This document shows, piece by piece, positions 33,010-44,138 of a stretch of DNA of 64,000 bases (position 1 is the stretch's first letter; each line of letters opens with the position of its first letter). The notes under the pieces are model-generated. The model was not told the origin of the DNA and did not search any database. It worked only from the letters and a program-made list of their open reading frames with translations. Origin of the DNA: Agarophyton chilense (lineage: Eukaryota > Rhodophyta > Florideophyceae > Gracilariales > Gracilariaceae); NCBI GenBank assembly GCA_030374765.1, contig JARGXX010000117.1, forward strand, positions 806,001 through 870,000, given 5' to 3'. The position numbers and the translations under genes were made by a program.

Positions 33010-34200
33010 TATCAGATATCCCGATAGGAGGATACGCTTTTGTTCGCATGGAATAAACTGAAAAGCAGGATGAACCGCGTCACAAGTTGCTGCCCGTAGC
33101 ATCTAGACCCTTTTGGGTAATGGACGTCACAGACGACACTTTGGTCTCGAAGACAGAAGAAAAAGTCGAACGGTTTTTGCGCGATCGCGATGAGACCGCA
33201 CCAGAATCGGACACAGAAGTCCAGGAATCTAGGAGAGGAATCGCTCCAGTATAGAAAGATCGGGAGCTACCTGTGGACTCACATTATGGCCCGTTGCCAG
33301 TAAAACACGACGCTTACAAGGTCCGTGGGCTTTTGCCGAACGCAGGTACGGTAGCCAATGACGGCATTCCTCCGAAAAAACGGGACACGTCTCGTCGCAC
33401 GAGCCAGCGCTCTACAGAACCTGAGGGCAAGAAGGATATTTTCAAGTTTCCTCTCGGCCGTATCCAGTCCCGAAGCGACAAAAACGCGCCGTTACCCGTT
33501 CAGAGCGAACAGACTATCCGGATACCACTCGCTGAACCATCGCACTGGTCATCCCACAGTGGCGAGGAAGGCGAAGAAGAGGATACACCTCAGGTAATCG
33601 TGGATACATTTCCGCCCGAAACCTCGGTAAAGAAGGCTGGTGAGGCTGAGGACCCTAAGGAGGGCCGAAGGATCACAGAACAGGAAGACGAACGGGTGGC
33701 CGTAGCTCAAACGAGTACGGAACCAGAAGCCAAAAGCTGCACTGCAATTGTAGAACAACGTCTTGAGCTCGGCGAGCAGACTACTCAGAGTAATTCTGAA
33801 AGGGCAGAGAGTTCCCAAGTACCCTCTTCGGAGTTTCAAAGAAACGATATGGTTGTGTCATCCAGTAGGGAACCCTCTCCGTCTAGTACCAGACGTTACA
33901 AACCGGTGGACCGGAGTCTCCCGCCATCCACCGATATTCTGGAAAATTCTGAGGAGAACGTCAGAGATTGCATAATAGATCACCGCAAGGGCGAGGAATA
34001 ACAAAAATTACTGTATCGCGTCCGTTGGTACGGTCTTTCTCCGGAAGCGGATATCGGGGAGTCTATTACGCATATACCGCGTTCGCAGGTCGTGGGTTAT
34101 CATAGCCACATTCGAAAGTCCTTCCCAGTAGAGAGTGATACCGCAGTAATGGATTTCCTGGACCCGCTATCGTGGAATCATTGGTTACTCAGTTCCACTT
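33010..34200 (+). pseudogene. Post-integrase tail and chromodomain of chromovirus C
   Basis: HKLLPVASRPFWVMDVTDDT near 33,078-33,140 corresponds to the GPY/F-like module at an integrase C-terminus. A 200-residue Glu/Ser/Thr-rich linker follows (33,273-33,960). The region then ends in DCIIDHRKGEE, a stop at 33,999, and LLYRVRWYGLSPEADIGESI (34,009-34,070), a chromodomain in which the usual Trp-Glu-Pro has become Gly-Glu-Ser. The linker is much longer and more acidic than in B1. Confidence 0.7.
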
Positions 34201-34373
34201 AAGGGGAAACGGGGAGCATGAAAGAACAAGCTGAGCATCAGAACACTCCAGGAGAGCGAGAAAAAGAATTTGGATTACGAAAAAGTGAAGTCACGGTGGC
34301 AGAAGTAACAGTTTTAGTAGATCACCTCAAGGATGTTGATAAGATCTGAAAAATATCCACCCGAACAAGAAGG

Positions 34374-35547
34374 TTACCCGGTGATATGATTATGAAGCAT
34401 GGAATGAACATAATCAGGATACCCATGCAGCTGGGCTTCGGAAAAGACCGTTTCCAAGAGGAATAGTCTGAAGGGAGCCAAAAAAGAATCCTCCGCATCA
34501 TTCGGGTGCCTGGAGAATCCATGATAATACGCAGGTTGAGAACTTGAATCCGCCACGGGCTGAAAATCGAGGGAAAGCGAAGTACCCTTCGCAGGCACAG
34601 TACTGGGTAGCTCCGGCTCATCCTCGAAATCGAGATCCCCATCTGCACCCGGAGCTTCTTCCTACTTGTTATCTGCACGTTTGGAAGGTGTCGATTCATA
34701 GACATAACCCGTAGGTTGATTTAAAAAGAGTACCCTGGGATTCGCTAGAAGATCGCGAGCCTTAGCAGACGTGCTTAACTGGTGAGTCCAGGGGTTATAC
34801 AATACAAAGTCTTTAGCATTTACTGTGGGACCTGGTGAGCGGTCTTGTAGTCGCACACGTGTGTCTTTCGTTGATTGATACAATAAAAATCCATCTCAGT
34901 CGGTATTGTCCATAAAGTCCACCAAGGGAAAGAACTCTTCGTGATTGGCACGTGACCCCAAAGCCAGGGAGAGGTCGAGCTGTCTCGCATATCTTCGCAC
35001 AGTTGGAGACATGTACCACACACGAAAGATGTCGTATGCACCCCAGAGGATATAGACTGCCATCTTGGCAAAAAACTCGAAGAACACTACCGTCCAGTAC
35101 CCCGAGAATGGGTCGTCGATCAAAGCAGAACAAATATAGGTTTTGGCCGGAGCGAGCTCCACAGGACATCCACAAGGACTCTCGATCGCCGCCCAATGTT
35201 CAGGAATCGCTACATAGCATCCTACACGAGCTATCTACATAATTTGGTCGATTTGGATCATCTAGTACGGGACTTAAGTACCGCAAACGGGATCTCGTGC
35301 GTCGTTCCCGACGGGGATACGTCCAATAAAGAATATGTCGTTTATGAAGGAAACGGAAATCCGCTCGAAGCAATGGCCGACGGAAGAAGAGTGCCGCATC
35401 GGGCACAGAGCGTTCGCCGCGCAACTCGTCGACATCGGCTTCACGTAATGCTTCTATATACGAGTACCCTTCGAGGTTGGCACGAGCCATCCAGGTATCA
35501 GGGTTCAAATTTTCAGTAAGAACGACCGTACTTGTTAAGCGGTGCAC
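34374..35547 (-). pseudogene. Antisense ORF of chromovirus C (unknown protein, 5' truncated)
   Basis: Minus-strand frames 35,547-35,200 and, after a frame change, 35,162-34,374 (stops at about 34,893 and 34,660). They read YSYIEALREADVDELRGERS, GYWTVVFFEFFAKMAVYILW then GAYDIFRVWYMSPTVRRYAR, NHEEFFPLVDFMDNTD, KDFVLYNPWTHQLSTSAKAR and an acidic tail (GADGDLDFEDEPEL). Position and orientation are the same as for the B1 antisense frame, and the order hydrophobic stretch, FPLVD(F/I)M, basic region, acidic tail is shared. The protein is unknown. Its start is cut off by family-A RNase H at about 35,640. Confidence 0.45.
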
Positions 35548-35639
35548 ACGCTTCTGAATCAGCTTCGCGAACCGAGTTCGGGCTTTGTCGTTACCTACAC
35601 TGGTATATCTCGCAGCCGCCCGAGAGTCGGAGTCTCCAT

Positions 35640-36240
35640 CGAGCTAACATCCGGAGGCGTCTGCCAGACCCACTATCCACCGTAGTGCTTCATGATCTGT
35701 TCGTACAATTAAATGAGCACCATGTAGGTAAGGTCGCAGCATCAACCTCCTCCATATCATAGCGAGGCATTACTTTTCGGTGACGGAGTAATTTTTCTAT
35801 GTCTGTGTGAGCGCTCGACTCCAGAAACCGGTTGGTACCTTTGTTTCATCTTCCTGCTGCTGCATTAGATAGCACCTAATTTGGGCGTCGGAGGCATCGA
35901 TATCCAAATTGTATAGCTTTCCCGCTTTTGCTAATTCCAATATAGGAGGTTAAAATAACTCTGCTTTTTATATATATAGTGTCCAGTTCGTCGTATTCTA
36001 GATACGCAAACCTTTTTGGTTGAACTTTTTGGAGTCATCAGTTTAGAGAGGCCGCAATCTTTGCAAAGCCTTTTCTAAGCATACGGTAAACGTTGCAAAA
36101 AGTTATGAAGAAGGGCATATCCGTTTGGGTTCTAGGTTTTTCGCTTTTTCTACCGCTCTGAGGTTTCGCTTGGCTACTTGGAGTTTTCCTGGGCCAATTG
36201 TGTGCCCTAGAAACTCCACCTTCTGGTTTAGGAAAATGCA
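35640..36240 (-). pseudogene. RNase H of element A2
   Basis: LYNLDIDASDAQIRCYL (about 35,920-35,870) and LMLRPYLHGAHLIVRTDHEA then LRWIVGLADASG (35,760-35,660) are gypsy RNase H. This copy shows what lies between the two separated halves of A1. Confidence 0.75.
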
Positions 36241-37320
36241 CTCGATTTACTTCAGAGTTACTTCAGCCTTTTAAAGAAGATCTAGTATGGAACGAACGTG
36301 TTCGTGGTGCTTCTCCATGGGTTTGGAGTAGATCACCACGCTGTCTGTATACACCAACGCGGTTGTTCACCTTAATTTCGACAGTACAATGATAAGAGCT
36401 CTTTGGAAGGTTGCTGGCGCATTTCGTAAACCAATAGTCATCCGGCGGAATCGGTAGAGACCAGCGTGAAATGTGAAAGCGGTCTTCTCTCTACCCTCCT
36501 CGGGTAGCTCTTTTTTTCAGTAACCACGATTGGTATCCAGTGAGGTGAATATATTTGCGTCCCCTAAGGAATCGATGCTTTCATCCATTCTTGTAATCGG
36601 ATACCAGTCCCTTACCGTAACGGCATTCAACCTCATATAGTCGATACGGAACCGCATTCGGGTTTCTCCTCGTTTTTGCACAAGCACCACAGGGCTTGCA
36701 CATTCCGCATTTCTGGGTTCAATCACACCTTCACGGAGCATTTTCTGCACTTCCAATACTTCTACTTCACGAGCTTTTAGACCGGTTTAGTACGTCTGCT
36801 GATGAATAGACTTTACGCCTGGCGCCAAGTCTATGCGATGCTGGGTTGGTTCTGTCGCACTGTGCCGTCCCGACCACATGGTGTTGAACGGCTCCGGTAG
36901 GAAGAGTATCCTTTTTCGGTCTCTTTCATCTGTAACGCCGATATTAACTTCTTCTCTCCAATCCTTCTCCCTCTCCATTTTCATGTGGTTGTCACTGTTC
37001 TCTTTGTTTTCGTCGTCTCCCTTTATCTTCTGCTTTTCATTCTCCCTCGATTCCCTCTCCTTATCAGTAACGTCCACGAGAGACCATGATGATTTCATTG
37101 TGATGATGTGACCTGGCACCGGGAGCGCTAAGCCGATAACGGTATTTGTGGGGAGCCTTACCATTTGGATGCTGAAGATGCTGAGGTATACCTTGAGTGG
37201 CTTGTTCTGTATATTCTCAAAAATTCCATTTGCCGTTGAGGTCGTGTGTTTGTTCACCAATTTGGCATGGTCCTGAACAGATATCATACCTGGTTGCAAG
37301 GACGTGACTTCTACTACCAT
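36240..37320 (-). pseudogene. Reverse transcriptase of element A2
   Basis: 37,320-36,787 holds the charged linker and RKRILFLPEPFNTMWSG. 36,756-36,517 holds KMLREGVIEPRNAECASPVV, RMRFRIDYMRLNAVTVRDWY and FTSLDTNRGY. The catalytic box near 36,340-36,350 reads YTDS instead of YxDD. Confidence 0.8.
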
Positions 37321-37413
37321 TTGGTAGGAAGATGGAATGGATACCCTGTAGGCAAACCGGACCTTCTTGGGTATTGTACCTGCTGGTTGGTTTTCAATAT
37401 CTCGTCTGGTGTT

Positions 37414-37788
37414 TTATTTCTGGGTTCCGCGGCGCTTTCCACTGATGGCATTTCGGGGTCCATTGTTGAAAAGAACTTTCTGGGATCTGGGGAACATACC
37501 CCGGATGTGGCGTTCGATAAACGATGTCCCCAGAATGCAGTTCGTTGGTTTATTGTTGATCACGATAAAGCGGAAAACTACTTTCAGGTTTCTAACCACT
37601 ACCATGAGGTCAAGGTAACCAACGACTGAAAAAGGTCTATCGTTAGCATCCACCAGTGGGTTCTGCAATATGCAGGGCTGTCCCCCGTCCAACAAACTTG
37701 GTGGTAATACTCTGGAAATCACCAGGTTGGGTCCCGGTCCTGTATCCAGGACGCTATCACAGAACCAGGTGGTTAGGAGTAAACTCAA
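37414..37788 (-). pseudogene. Aspartic protease of element A2
   Basis: SVLDTGPGPNLVISRVLPPS is the DTG active site. NCILGTSFIERHIRGMFPRS matches the A1 protease C-terminus. It is open for 124 codons. Confidence 0.8.
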
Positions 37789-38059
37789 GGGTGATTTTTA
37801 CCTTGTTGTTACTGTTTTTGGGGGAGCATAGATTGACTGGGTCATCCATAATATCTTCCTTTAGAGTGACCGACAGGTACTCATCCACACTTGAACCAGA
37901 TGGTATTGGATGTCCTTCCGAGTGGGCCCGGTTTGGGGGTAGCATTAACAGCAACTAGTTGAAGTTTTCCACCTCGTGGACGAGCTCAGTTTCCTGAGTT
38001 CCGTCCGTGACCAAATTGACCTGTTGAGGTGCCATATGGGGCGCATTCGCGTTCCTTTC

Positions 38060-40157
38060 AGGGCAAGCGGCTGCGGGTTGGGGACAAAAGACTTCTTGAT
38101 GGTCCTGCTGCCGCACCTATAGGAGCATGCCTCTTATCTGGGGATCCACGCTGTAAATTGCGTCGCCAAATGGTGGGGAGATAAACAAAACCAGCAAAAA
38201 GGGTGCCTGTTGCGGGGTCTCTGAATGCCGTCGTGGTTGGTTTTGCGTAGAATTTATGAGGGATTGGCATTCCCACCCTGTACAAGGGCCTCCCAACAAC
38301 TTGGATAGCTTATGGTACTGCAAAAACCTGGTGGGGTAGAGCTCATACTATTGTTGAAGGAGTCGACGGTGGTTCCGACGGTATCCCACCAGATACTGAA
38401 CTCAACCAGTTGAAACTGGGAAATGAATGATCCCCAACCTGAGAGCTGTCGATCAGATGAATCGCTTGCCCATGTGATGTGTGCCCAGCTGATCCGTTAT
38501 TGGTCGTGGATGCTTCTTCGATGCCAAAGACTGACTGTTTCGGCTTATCCTTTGTCCCTTTCGGTGTAAGGTTCACTGTACTTTTCCCCATTCGTAGCGT
38601 ATCTCCTAGGCCCTGGGCATAATGTGCCAGTGCATTGCAATACATTTTACGGTTCGTATCAAAGTAGTTCATTACCTGCGACCTTATTGGTCTGTCAATG
38701 TTATCAGACAACATTGACTTCAACCTTGTGGTAGTAGAAACGCTACCGCATCGGGATGCCGTTGCCCAGAGCGAGCGTGTGTAATCCAATTCGATTTATC
38801 CTGCTCGTTGAGGTTGGTGACCATTTCAGAGTAGGCCTCCTGAATCGACTCGTTGTTTCCATAGGTTTCCGAGAGGAAATTTACCATCTGTGGGTATGTT
38901 GTCAGCATTTCCATCTGTTCATCATCCACCGCCATGGTATTGCCCTGTAAGTGGCTGTGTAGCATGTCGCCGGCCTGGTTCTTGAAATAAAACTAAAATT
39001 TTCACATAACGGCACCTTTTGAAACCCCATTTTGGTCACCAGCTATCTTAAACCACTGAAAGAAGCCGATGATAGCGCTGCTGTCATCTCTAGAAAAACG
39101 TGTATCCCCCATCTGGGAACTAAGCTTCCGGTGATGCCTCGTTATCTTCTGAGCCACCACTTTGGCATACTCAGAGTTCTTGTTCTCCAACCTAAAGTTG
39201 TGATAGTCCACCGCCTTTGTAAAAGGGTCATTCAATGGAACGATCACCCGTAGGTCAGGATCGTTGTCGGATTCTGACTTCGACGAGTGATACCGTTTAG
39301 TCTTACCCTTGCCGTTATTTTTTCCCTCCTTACAACTAGATACCTTCCTGCATTTCTGTGAACCTCTTCGGTTGTCATCCGTTGACCCAATAGATTCGAT
39401 TTCAAGCACGAAGATACAGGGATCGATCGGGGCACCTTTCTCTTCTCCTTTTTGGTATTCTTCTTTTTCTTACCAGATGGTCGTTTCTGTCGCTCCTGTT
39501 CCGATCTGGACAACCCCTTTTTATCAACACGGTCTCCGCAAATGGTTCCCCACGCAGTTCTATCAGCAGGTTTTTGTAGGTAAGAATACCCTGGCCTTTC
39601 AATCGCCGGAGGCTCTGCCCCTCTCCGCATTCGGCCGTGCGGCTTCCCACTAGTTTTCGAAGTTGGAAGGTTGGTTTGGAGATCGAAAATACCATGATGT
39701 TTTTGAAGAGCGGCTTGGGCCTCCACCTTGACGGTGTTTGCTTTCGCCCCTCGTTAGGGTTTGCAAACCCCATGGGTCTGTAGGAATAGCTCTACCAATT
39801 GGTCGATTTGTTCTCTTACCTCGTTCTCGAGATAACTGATGGTAAACAACGTCACACGGTCCATCACTTCCTGACAAGCTCGATCTACAACTACACGGGT
39901 AATTGAATTGATATCTAGACGGGGACCAGAGGGTTCATCCTTTTGTCCAACCACATTGGTATTTCGGGCTTCTGTCGAGGGACCTTTTGTCTCTCGTCCT
40001 GCTGCATCGACCTCAATGGTTCTCGGCTTCCAAAGAAGCTCCTCCGGGTTGTCCAGAATTCACTGTGAAAGTCCTCCCCGTGGTGGAAAACCACCAGCTG
40101 GTGCACTACGCGCCCTAGTGACGCGTCTTGGCGCGTATTTTGATGATTTATCCATTA
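38060..40157 (-). pseudogene. gag of element A2, broken
   Basis: ATG at 40,157 opens MDKSSKYAPRRVTRARSAPA. 39,954-39,754 holds VVVDRACQEVMDRVTLFTIS. A Lys-rich linker lies at about 39,420-39,300. Then FTKAVDYHNFRLENKNSEYA (39,210-39,150), MVTNLNEQDKSNWITHARSG (38,810) and GQAIHLIDSSQVGDHSF (38,440) follow. It is a complete gag in outline, with about five frame breaks and a stop at codon 32. Confidence 0.75.
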
Positions 40158-40269
40158 TGGTGAACGAATGAGTCAGTAGTTGCTATTTAAAGAACACCTC
40201 CACCCAACAGTACGGATTCAACTTCAAACCATCCGTTTCAAACCCAAACGTGGTGAACACCAAATTCTA

Positions 40270-40797
40270 GGCCGAAAGACCAAAGTATGGTATAAACCAA
40301 AACGGTAGCCAGGGGGTGTAAGACCTGTCGGTTCTAAGAAGCGCACGATGGGCCCAGCCTAGGAGGAGGAGATCGAGAGTACCTGTAAGGTGTGGCAGCA
40401 CCAGCCACTGAAGCGTGCAACAGGAACGGCCGGCGTACTGAGACCACATTTGTAGACGGTAATGCACAGCGCACGCGGGTTCGAAAAACCGTAAAGACAC
40501 TTGATTTTATTTTATGGTCGACTGTAGAATCTAAAAGGAGTAAAAGTAGTCTAGTACGTGCTTAGATTTAAAGAACAGACCGGGGTGGTCATGCTTGGTG
40601 GAGATATATATCTCACTGACCACCTGACCTAAGGTAGCGCTCCTCGACACGTGGCCACGGGGAGATGCACTTGAGGTGCGCTTCCCTATCTACTTAATAA
40701 TACTTAACTAATACTAAATTAGCGAAAATCAAAAGTAATTGCTAACTAAACCACTGTAGTACACGGTGCATACCGGCAACCATCCAGGTCCAACACG
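40270..40797 (-). repeat. Probable 5' LTR of element A2
   Basis: Non-coding sequence directly upstream of A2 gag, starting at a TGTTGGACCTGG (minus strand, 40,797). Edges are approximate because no second A LTR was found to compare. A segment of it is repeated in inverted orientation at 40,835-40,945. Confidence 0.4.
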
Positions 40798-40945
40798 TGT
40801 TATCAATACCTTCTTGGCGTAGCTCACTATACTACATCCTCAATCTTCTCCTCCTTGGTCGAGCCCATCGCGCTCCCTGGAACCGTCAGGTCTTACAAGC
40901 TCTCGCTACCGTTTTGGTTTACACCACACTCTCCGACTTTTCTCT
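40277..40945. repeat. Inverted repeat of about 110 bp (40,277-40,390 versus 40,835-40,945)
   Basis: The minus strand of the left arm and the plus strand of the right arm share GAGCCCATCG/GGGCCCATCG, CAGGTCTTACA and GCTACCGTTTTGGTTTA with roughly 75 per cent identity. The right arm looks like a truncated LTR copy lying head to head with the A2 LTR. Confidence 0.65.
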
Positions 40946-42109
40946 TTCTCCGGAACCCTTTAGCAACCCACTAGCCTGAATTGTTCAAGTCGTTACTCAC
41001 CGTGGGAAGGGTCTCTGCTATTCTCTATCTCGTAAACTCTCCCTGAGGCACTGTGCCGTTTGCAGCATCAACGTGTAGAGTCAGCGCCAATTGGAGATAC
41101 ACGAAGGCGGTCGTAATCACCAAGACGCACCACGACGCGCTTATTACTAAGATACGGACGTCTGGTACCGTGTATGCGCGGTCATGTTTTTCGAAGCTCA
41201 CGATCTTCGAGTTCATTATAAAAGTCGTCCTCATCGTGCCGGCGTTAGAAAGAAGAACAGCACTATTTTCGACAAGTGTTGCGATACAAACACCCAGTGT
41301 TAACACCGTAGTATAGGCGTGTACACTTTTAATTTATTACATCACATCTTTATACCTTTGCCCCTGCCAGCCACATATATATATTAATCATTTTATCACT
41401 TGCACTCTCTACCCATTACACAACTTTTTTCTGTTGTCTTTCTTTGACTTCTTTTCTTTGTCCTATTCTGGGCTGGTACTCTCTCGAGCATATCTACTAC
41501 TTCTGTCCCCTTGGGTTGTATCCACCCGGGTTCTGTCCCCTAACTACTTTGAATGGATATGACGTTTACAGTATACCACAGTATTTCTCATCTGTATGGT
41601 GGTTTACAGGGAAAATTACAATTCCATTTGCATAACGTTTGCAGAAGTCCTGAATAACCGTCCACTCGTTAAACCGACCAAGAATTTAAATTTGACAATA
41701 GCCAACGCATGCCTCATTCCCAGCTTCTTGTTTCCTGAGAAAAACAAGCACCACCCGAAGAGGCGCACCTCCTCTCAAAGTCCAACGAATGTTTCGTTGC
41801 TCTTCATCACGCTGAATTCGAAAAGCGTGCGCTTTTATGAGTTCACGGTGAGGTCTTAGTGCTGTTTTCCCCTTAATGCGTGTTCCCACAGCCATGACAG
41901 AGTCCAGTACGCGTCATGGTGGACCAAAATCTCGAGACTCTGCAGTCCCCGATTTTTCGAACGATTGTCTCAGAACGTGTCTTGGCAAGCATTCTCTGAA
42001 AAACGCATCGTTCCCGTCGGCGTATTACGTCATGATGTTGCGTCATGGGGTTTAGACACTTTCTTGACTCACAGACACTGCAACCGAGAGACATTTACTT
42101 GAATATTTC
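40946..42109. other. No gene firmly recognised
   Basis: A minus-strand frame at 41,025-41,306 (93 codons) has a membrane-like segment (ILVISASWCVLVITTAFVYL) but no family. The region after about 41,870 may be the decayed DNA-binding N-terminus of the pogo-like transposase. Confidence 0.3.
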
Positions 42110-43420
42110 ATCTCGAGGCCGACCTACAAACCTCAACACTGAAGACGAGATCATTGTAGCTCTGTCACAACAAGAGTTTTCCGAGATCATTACGTCGTCA
42201 AGGCGTCCGTGATTTAGTGCAACTTTATTTTTCTCTACTACCTCCAGATCGTCAGCACGGCATTAGGGTTGTAGAAAAAAACCTTTCGTTGGATGGGTGA
42301 TTGCGTTTACGATGAGGAACAACCTACAACTTCACCATGTTCAAATCATTGAAGACAAAAGAGTCAATGCAGTCACTACTACGGTGCTCACAGAACCTAT
42401 TTCTTGGGTCAAAGCAGCACCATAGCGCTAGAAAATTCAGGATCCAAAGCATTTATATGATACTTATCAGTCTGGTACTTCTTTTGCTAAGATGGAGGGT
42501 AGAAGTTGGACGAAGGGTGCAAGAGCCAAAAGTGCGCGGCTGGTTTAAAAGTCCTTGACTTCAAAGGGCAGCTTAGAGCACGTGACGGTTATGCCATTTG
42601 TCGCTGCCGATGGTACCACATACATACCTGTCTTCATTATCCCGGGGAAACTTACACACTACCAGAAATTGAAAGGACAGGTACAGGCACTGCACACTGT
42701 TTGCCTCGCTGCTATATGTTTCAACGCAATCCTGATGGAGCGGAATCGGAAATTGTGTATCAGTGACCTCGATTGTTTGAGGACGAGACGGAGACTCTAC
42801 GGGAAAAGAGCCAACATCTCCTTCTGCTCCTGGATGGATGCGGGGCACTAGTTCAGTACCGAACACTGAAGCTTCTCAAGGAAAACAATATCGTTGGTAT
42901 TGCGCTCCCGGCGCACACATCGCATGTAACAAAACCATGTGATGTGGCGGTTTTCATTTCGTACAAGTCGTTTCTCCAGCAGGAGCTGCATCTTGCAGAA
43001 CGACAAAAAAGTAAGCTGAATGTCTTCTACGTCGGACAATGTCTTGACAATGCGTTCGCTCGTTAACACACCGCATCGAACATTCGCTTCGGTTTCCAGA
43101 AAACGGAAATCTGGGATCTTGAACATCCGTCCCCAACATTTGCGCCACTGGAAAAGTATATCACTGACAGGAACGGACAGAATGTTAGAGGCATAACCGT
43201 AGAGGAGTTAATGAAAAGTTTTGATAGGCAATATCGTACACTTCTTCGTAATCCTTCTTTTGAGGAGAGCGGGCATGTGCGCATCGATACTTTATGTAAC
43301 GCACATCCGACCCGTGAAGTTGTGCAGAATGCGTTAAGAAAGAGGGAGGAGAATAGGAGGAAGGGAGGCACAAAATCCAAGGCAAAGATGGAAGAAGCAG
43401 CAGCATACAAGGAACCATGA
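42110..43420 (+). pseudogene. pogo/Tigger-like transposase (DDE superfamily 1), broken
   Basis: Segments follow this family in order: NLNTEDEIIVALSQQEFSE (42,129), VGWVIAFTMRNNLQLHHVQI (42,285), DTYQSGTSFAKMEGRSWTKG (42,459), EHVTVMPFVAADGTTYIPVF (42,578), LLLLLDGCGAL then YRTLKLLKENNIVGIALPAH and TSHVTKPCDVAVF (42,823-42,957), and IWDLEHPSPTFAPLEKYITD (43,110). In family members the first catalytic Asp sits in a DE(S/T)G box; here it reads YQSG. The second Asp is kept (LLDG), and the third is kept (PCDV for QPLDV). Stops and frameshifts interrupt the gene. It would have been a cut-and-paste transposase. No flanking terminal repeats were recognised, and 43,421-43,807 holds nothing else. Confidence 0.75.
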
Positions 43421-43807
43421 GAGTACATCAGACGCATCATAGAGAGATCTTCCGAGCGCGCAATCCGACGCAAACGGTTGCAAGACAGTTGAAAAGACCG
43501 TCGCAGGCAAGGTCGCAGAAGGACGGCAATGGTTTCCATGGAGGTATTGGTCGTCACGGCGAGCAGCATTGAAAAACAGGAGCCTGGAAAGTTTCACTTG
43601 TTTTTTGAATGTCTGTCAGAGTGCGCAAATTTATTCACGAATATAAAAATGTTGGATTTTTGACCGTAAGAGAAGGTTTTGTTTCAAGAGTGTAGCACAG
43701 TTTGTCGGTTGGAGCCCATGGTGGTTTCTTCATAGCTAATTTCTATTCGTTTTGCGATAGCAATGAGCTTTAAAGAAAGCAATTCGGGGTCTGACTTCAA
43801 AATATAT

Positions 43808-43840
43808 CCCTAATGCCTGTATTGATCGCTATAGTGATCA
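43808..43840 (+). repeat. Left terminal inverted repeat of the piggyBac-like element
   Basis: CCCTAATGCC, 5 bp of spacer, then TGATCGCTATAGTGATCA. A diverged inverted copy of the 18-mer (GGTCACTGTAGTGATCA) lies further in near 43,878. Confidence 0.8.
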
Positions 43841-44138
43841 TAATCTATTATAGGAATTCTACCGTTACACGCTCTATGGTCACTGTAGTGATCAATAGCT
43901 CTGATGAAAGGGGTGTTTTCGATCGCGCTTGAAAACGAAAACAAAGTGGCATGGTCACTGGCTTAATCATAATTGACTACTCGATCATCTTGGGAGTGCT
44001 ACAACCTTTCGAAATCTAATATAGGCCACCTTGTTGCTGAGCTGCATTTACTCGCTCGATCGAAGTCCCGAACAGCCTCCTCACACTGTTTCACATCCCT
44101 GCTCACCTCATCAACGGGAAACCCCTTTCCTTTCCATG

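Larger units (their letters stand above)
31104..35640 (+). mobile_element. Internally deleted chromovirus C
   Basis: Gag and protease (31,104-32,983) are followed within about 30 bp by the post-integrase tail and chromodomain (33,010-34,140). RT, RNase H and integrase are absent, so this is a deletion derivative that could have moved only in trans. Its gag starts abruptly at the B1 3' LTR, and its antisense frame runs into family-A RNase H at about 35,640, so neither LTR is visible. Confidence 0.75.
35640..40797 (-). mobile_element. Ty3/gypsy element A2 (inverted relative to A1), 3' truncated
   Basis: A minus-strand element with 5' LTR (about 40,270-40,797), gag, protease, RT and RNase H, ending after ARWRLRLS in RNase H where element C sequence begins. 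It matches A1 in reverse orientation, which makes a large inverted repeat with 1787-4805. Frames are broken at many places. No integrase or 3' LTR remains. Confidence 0.8.

Noticed and set aside
35765-35800. Methionine-start peptide in the A2 RNase H region as the start of the C antisense ORF
   Set aside because: The same bases read in another frame are clear RNase H (LMLRPYLHGAHLIVRTDHEA), so the antisense frame must be truncated at about 35,640.
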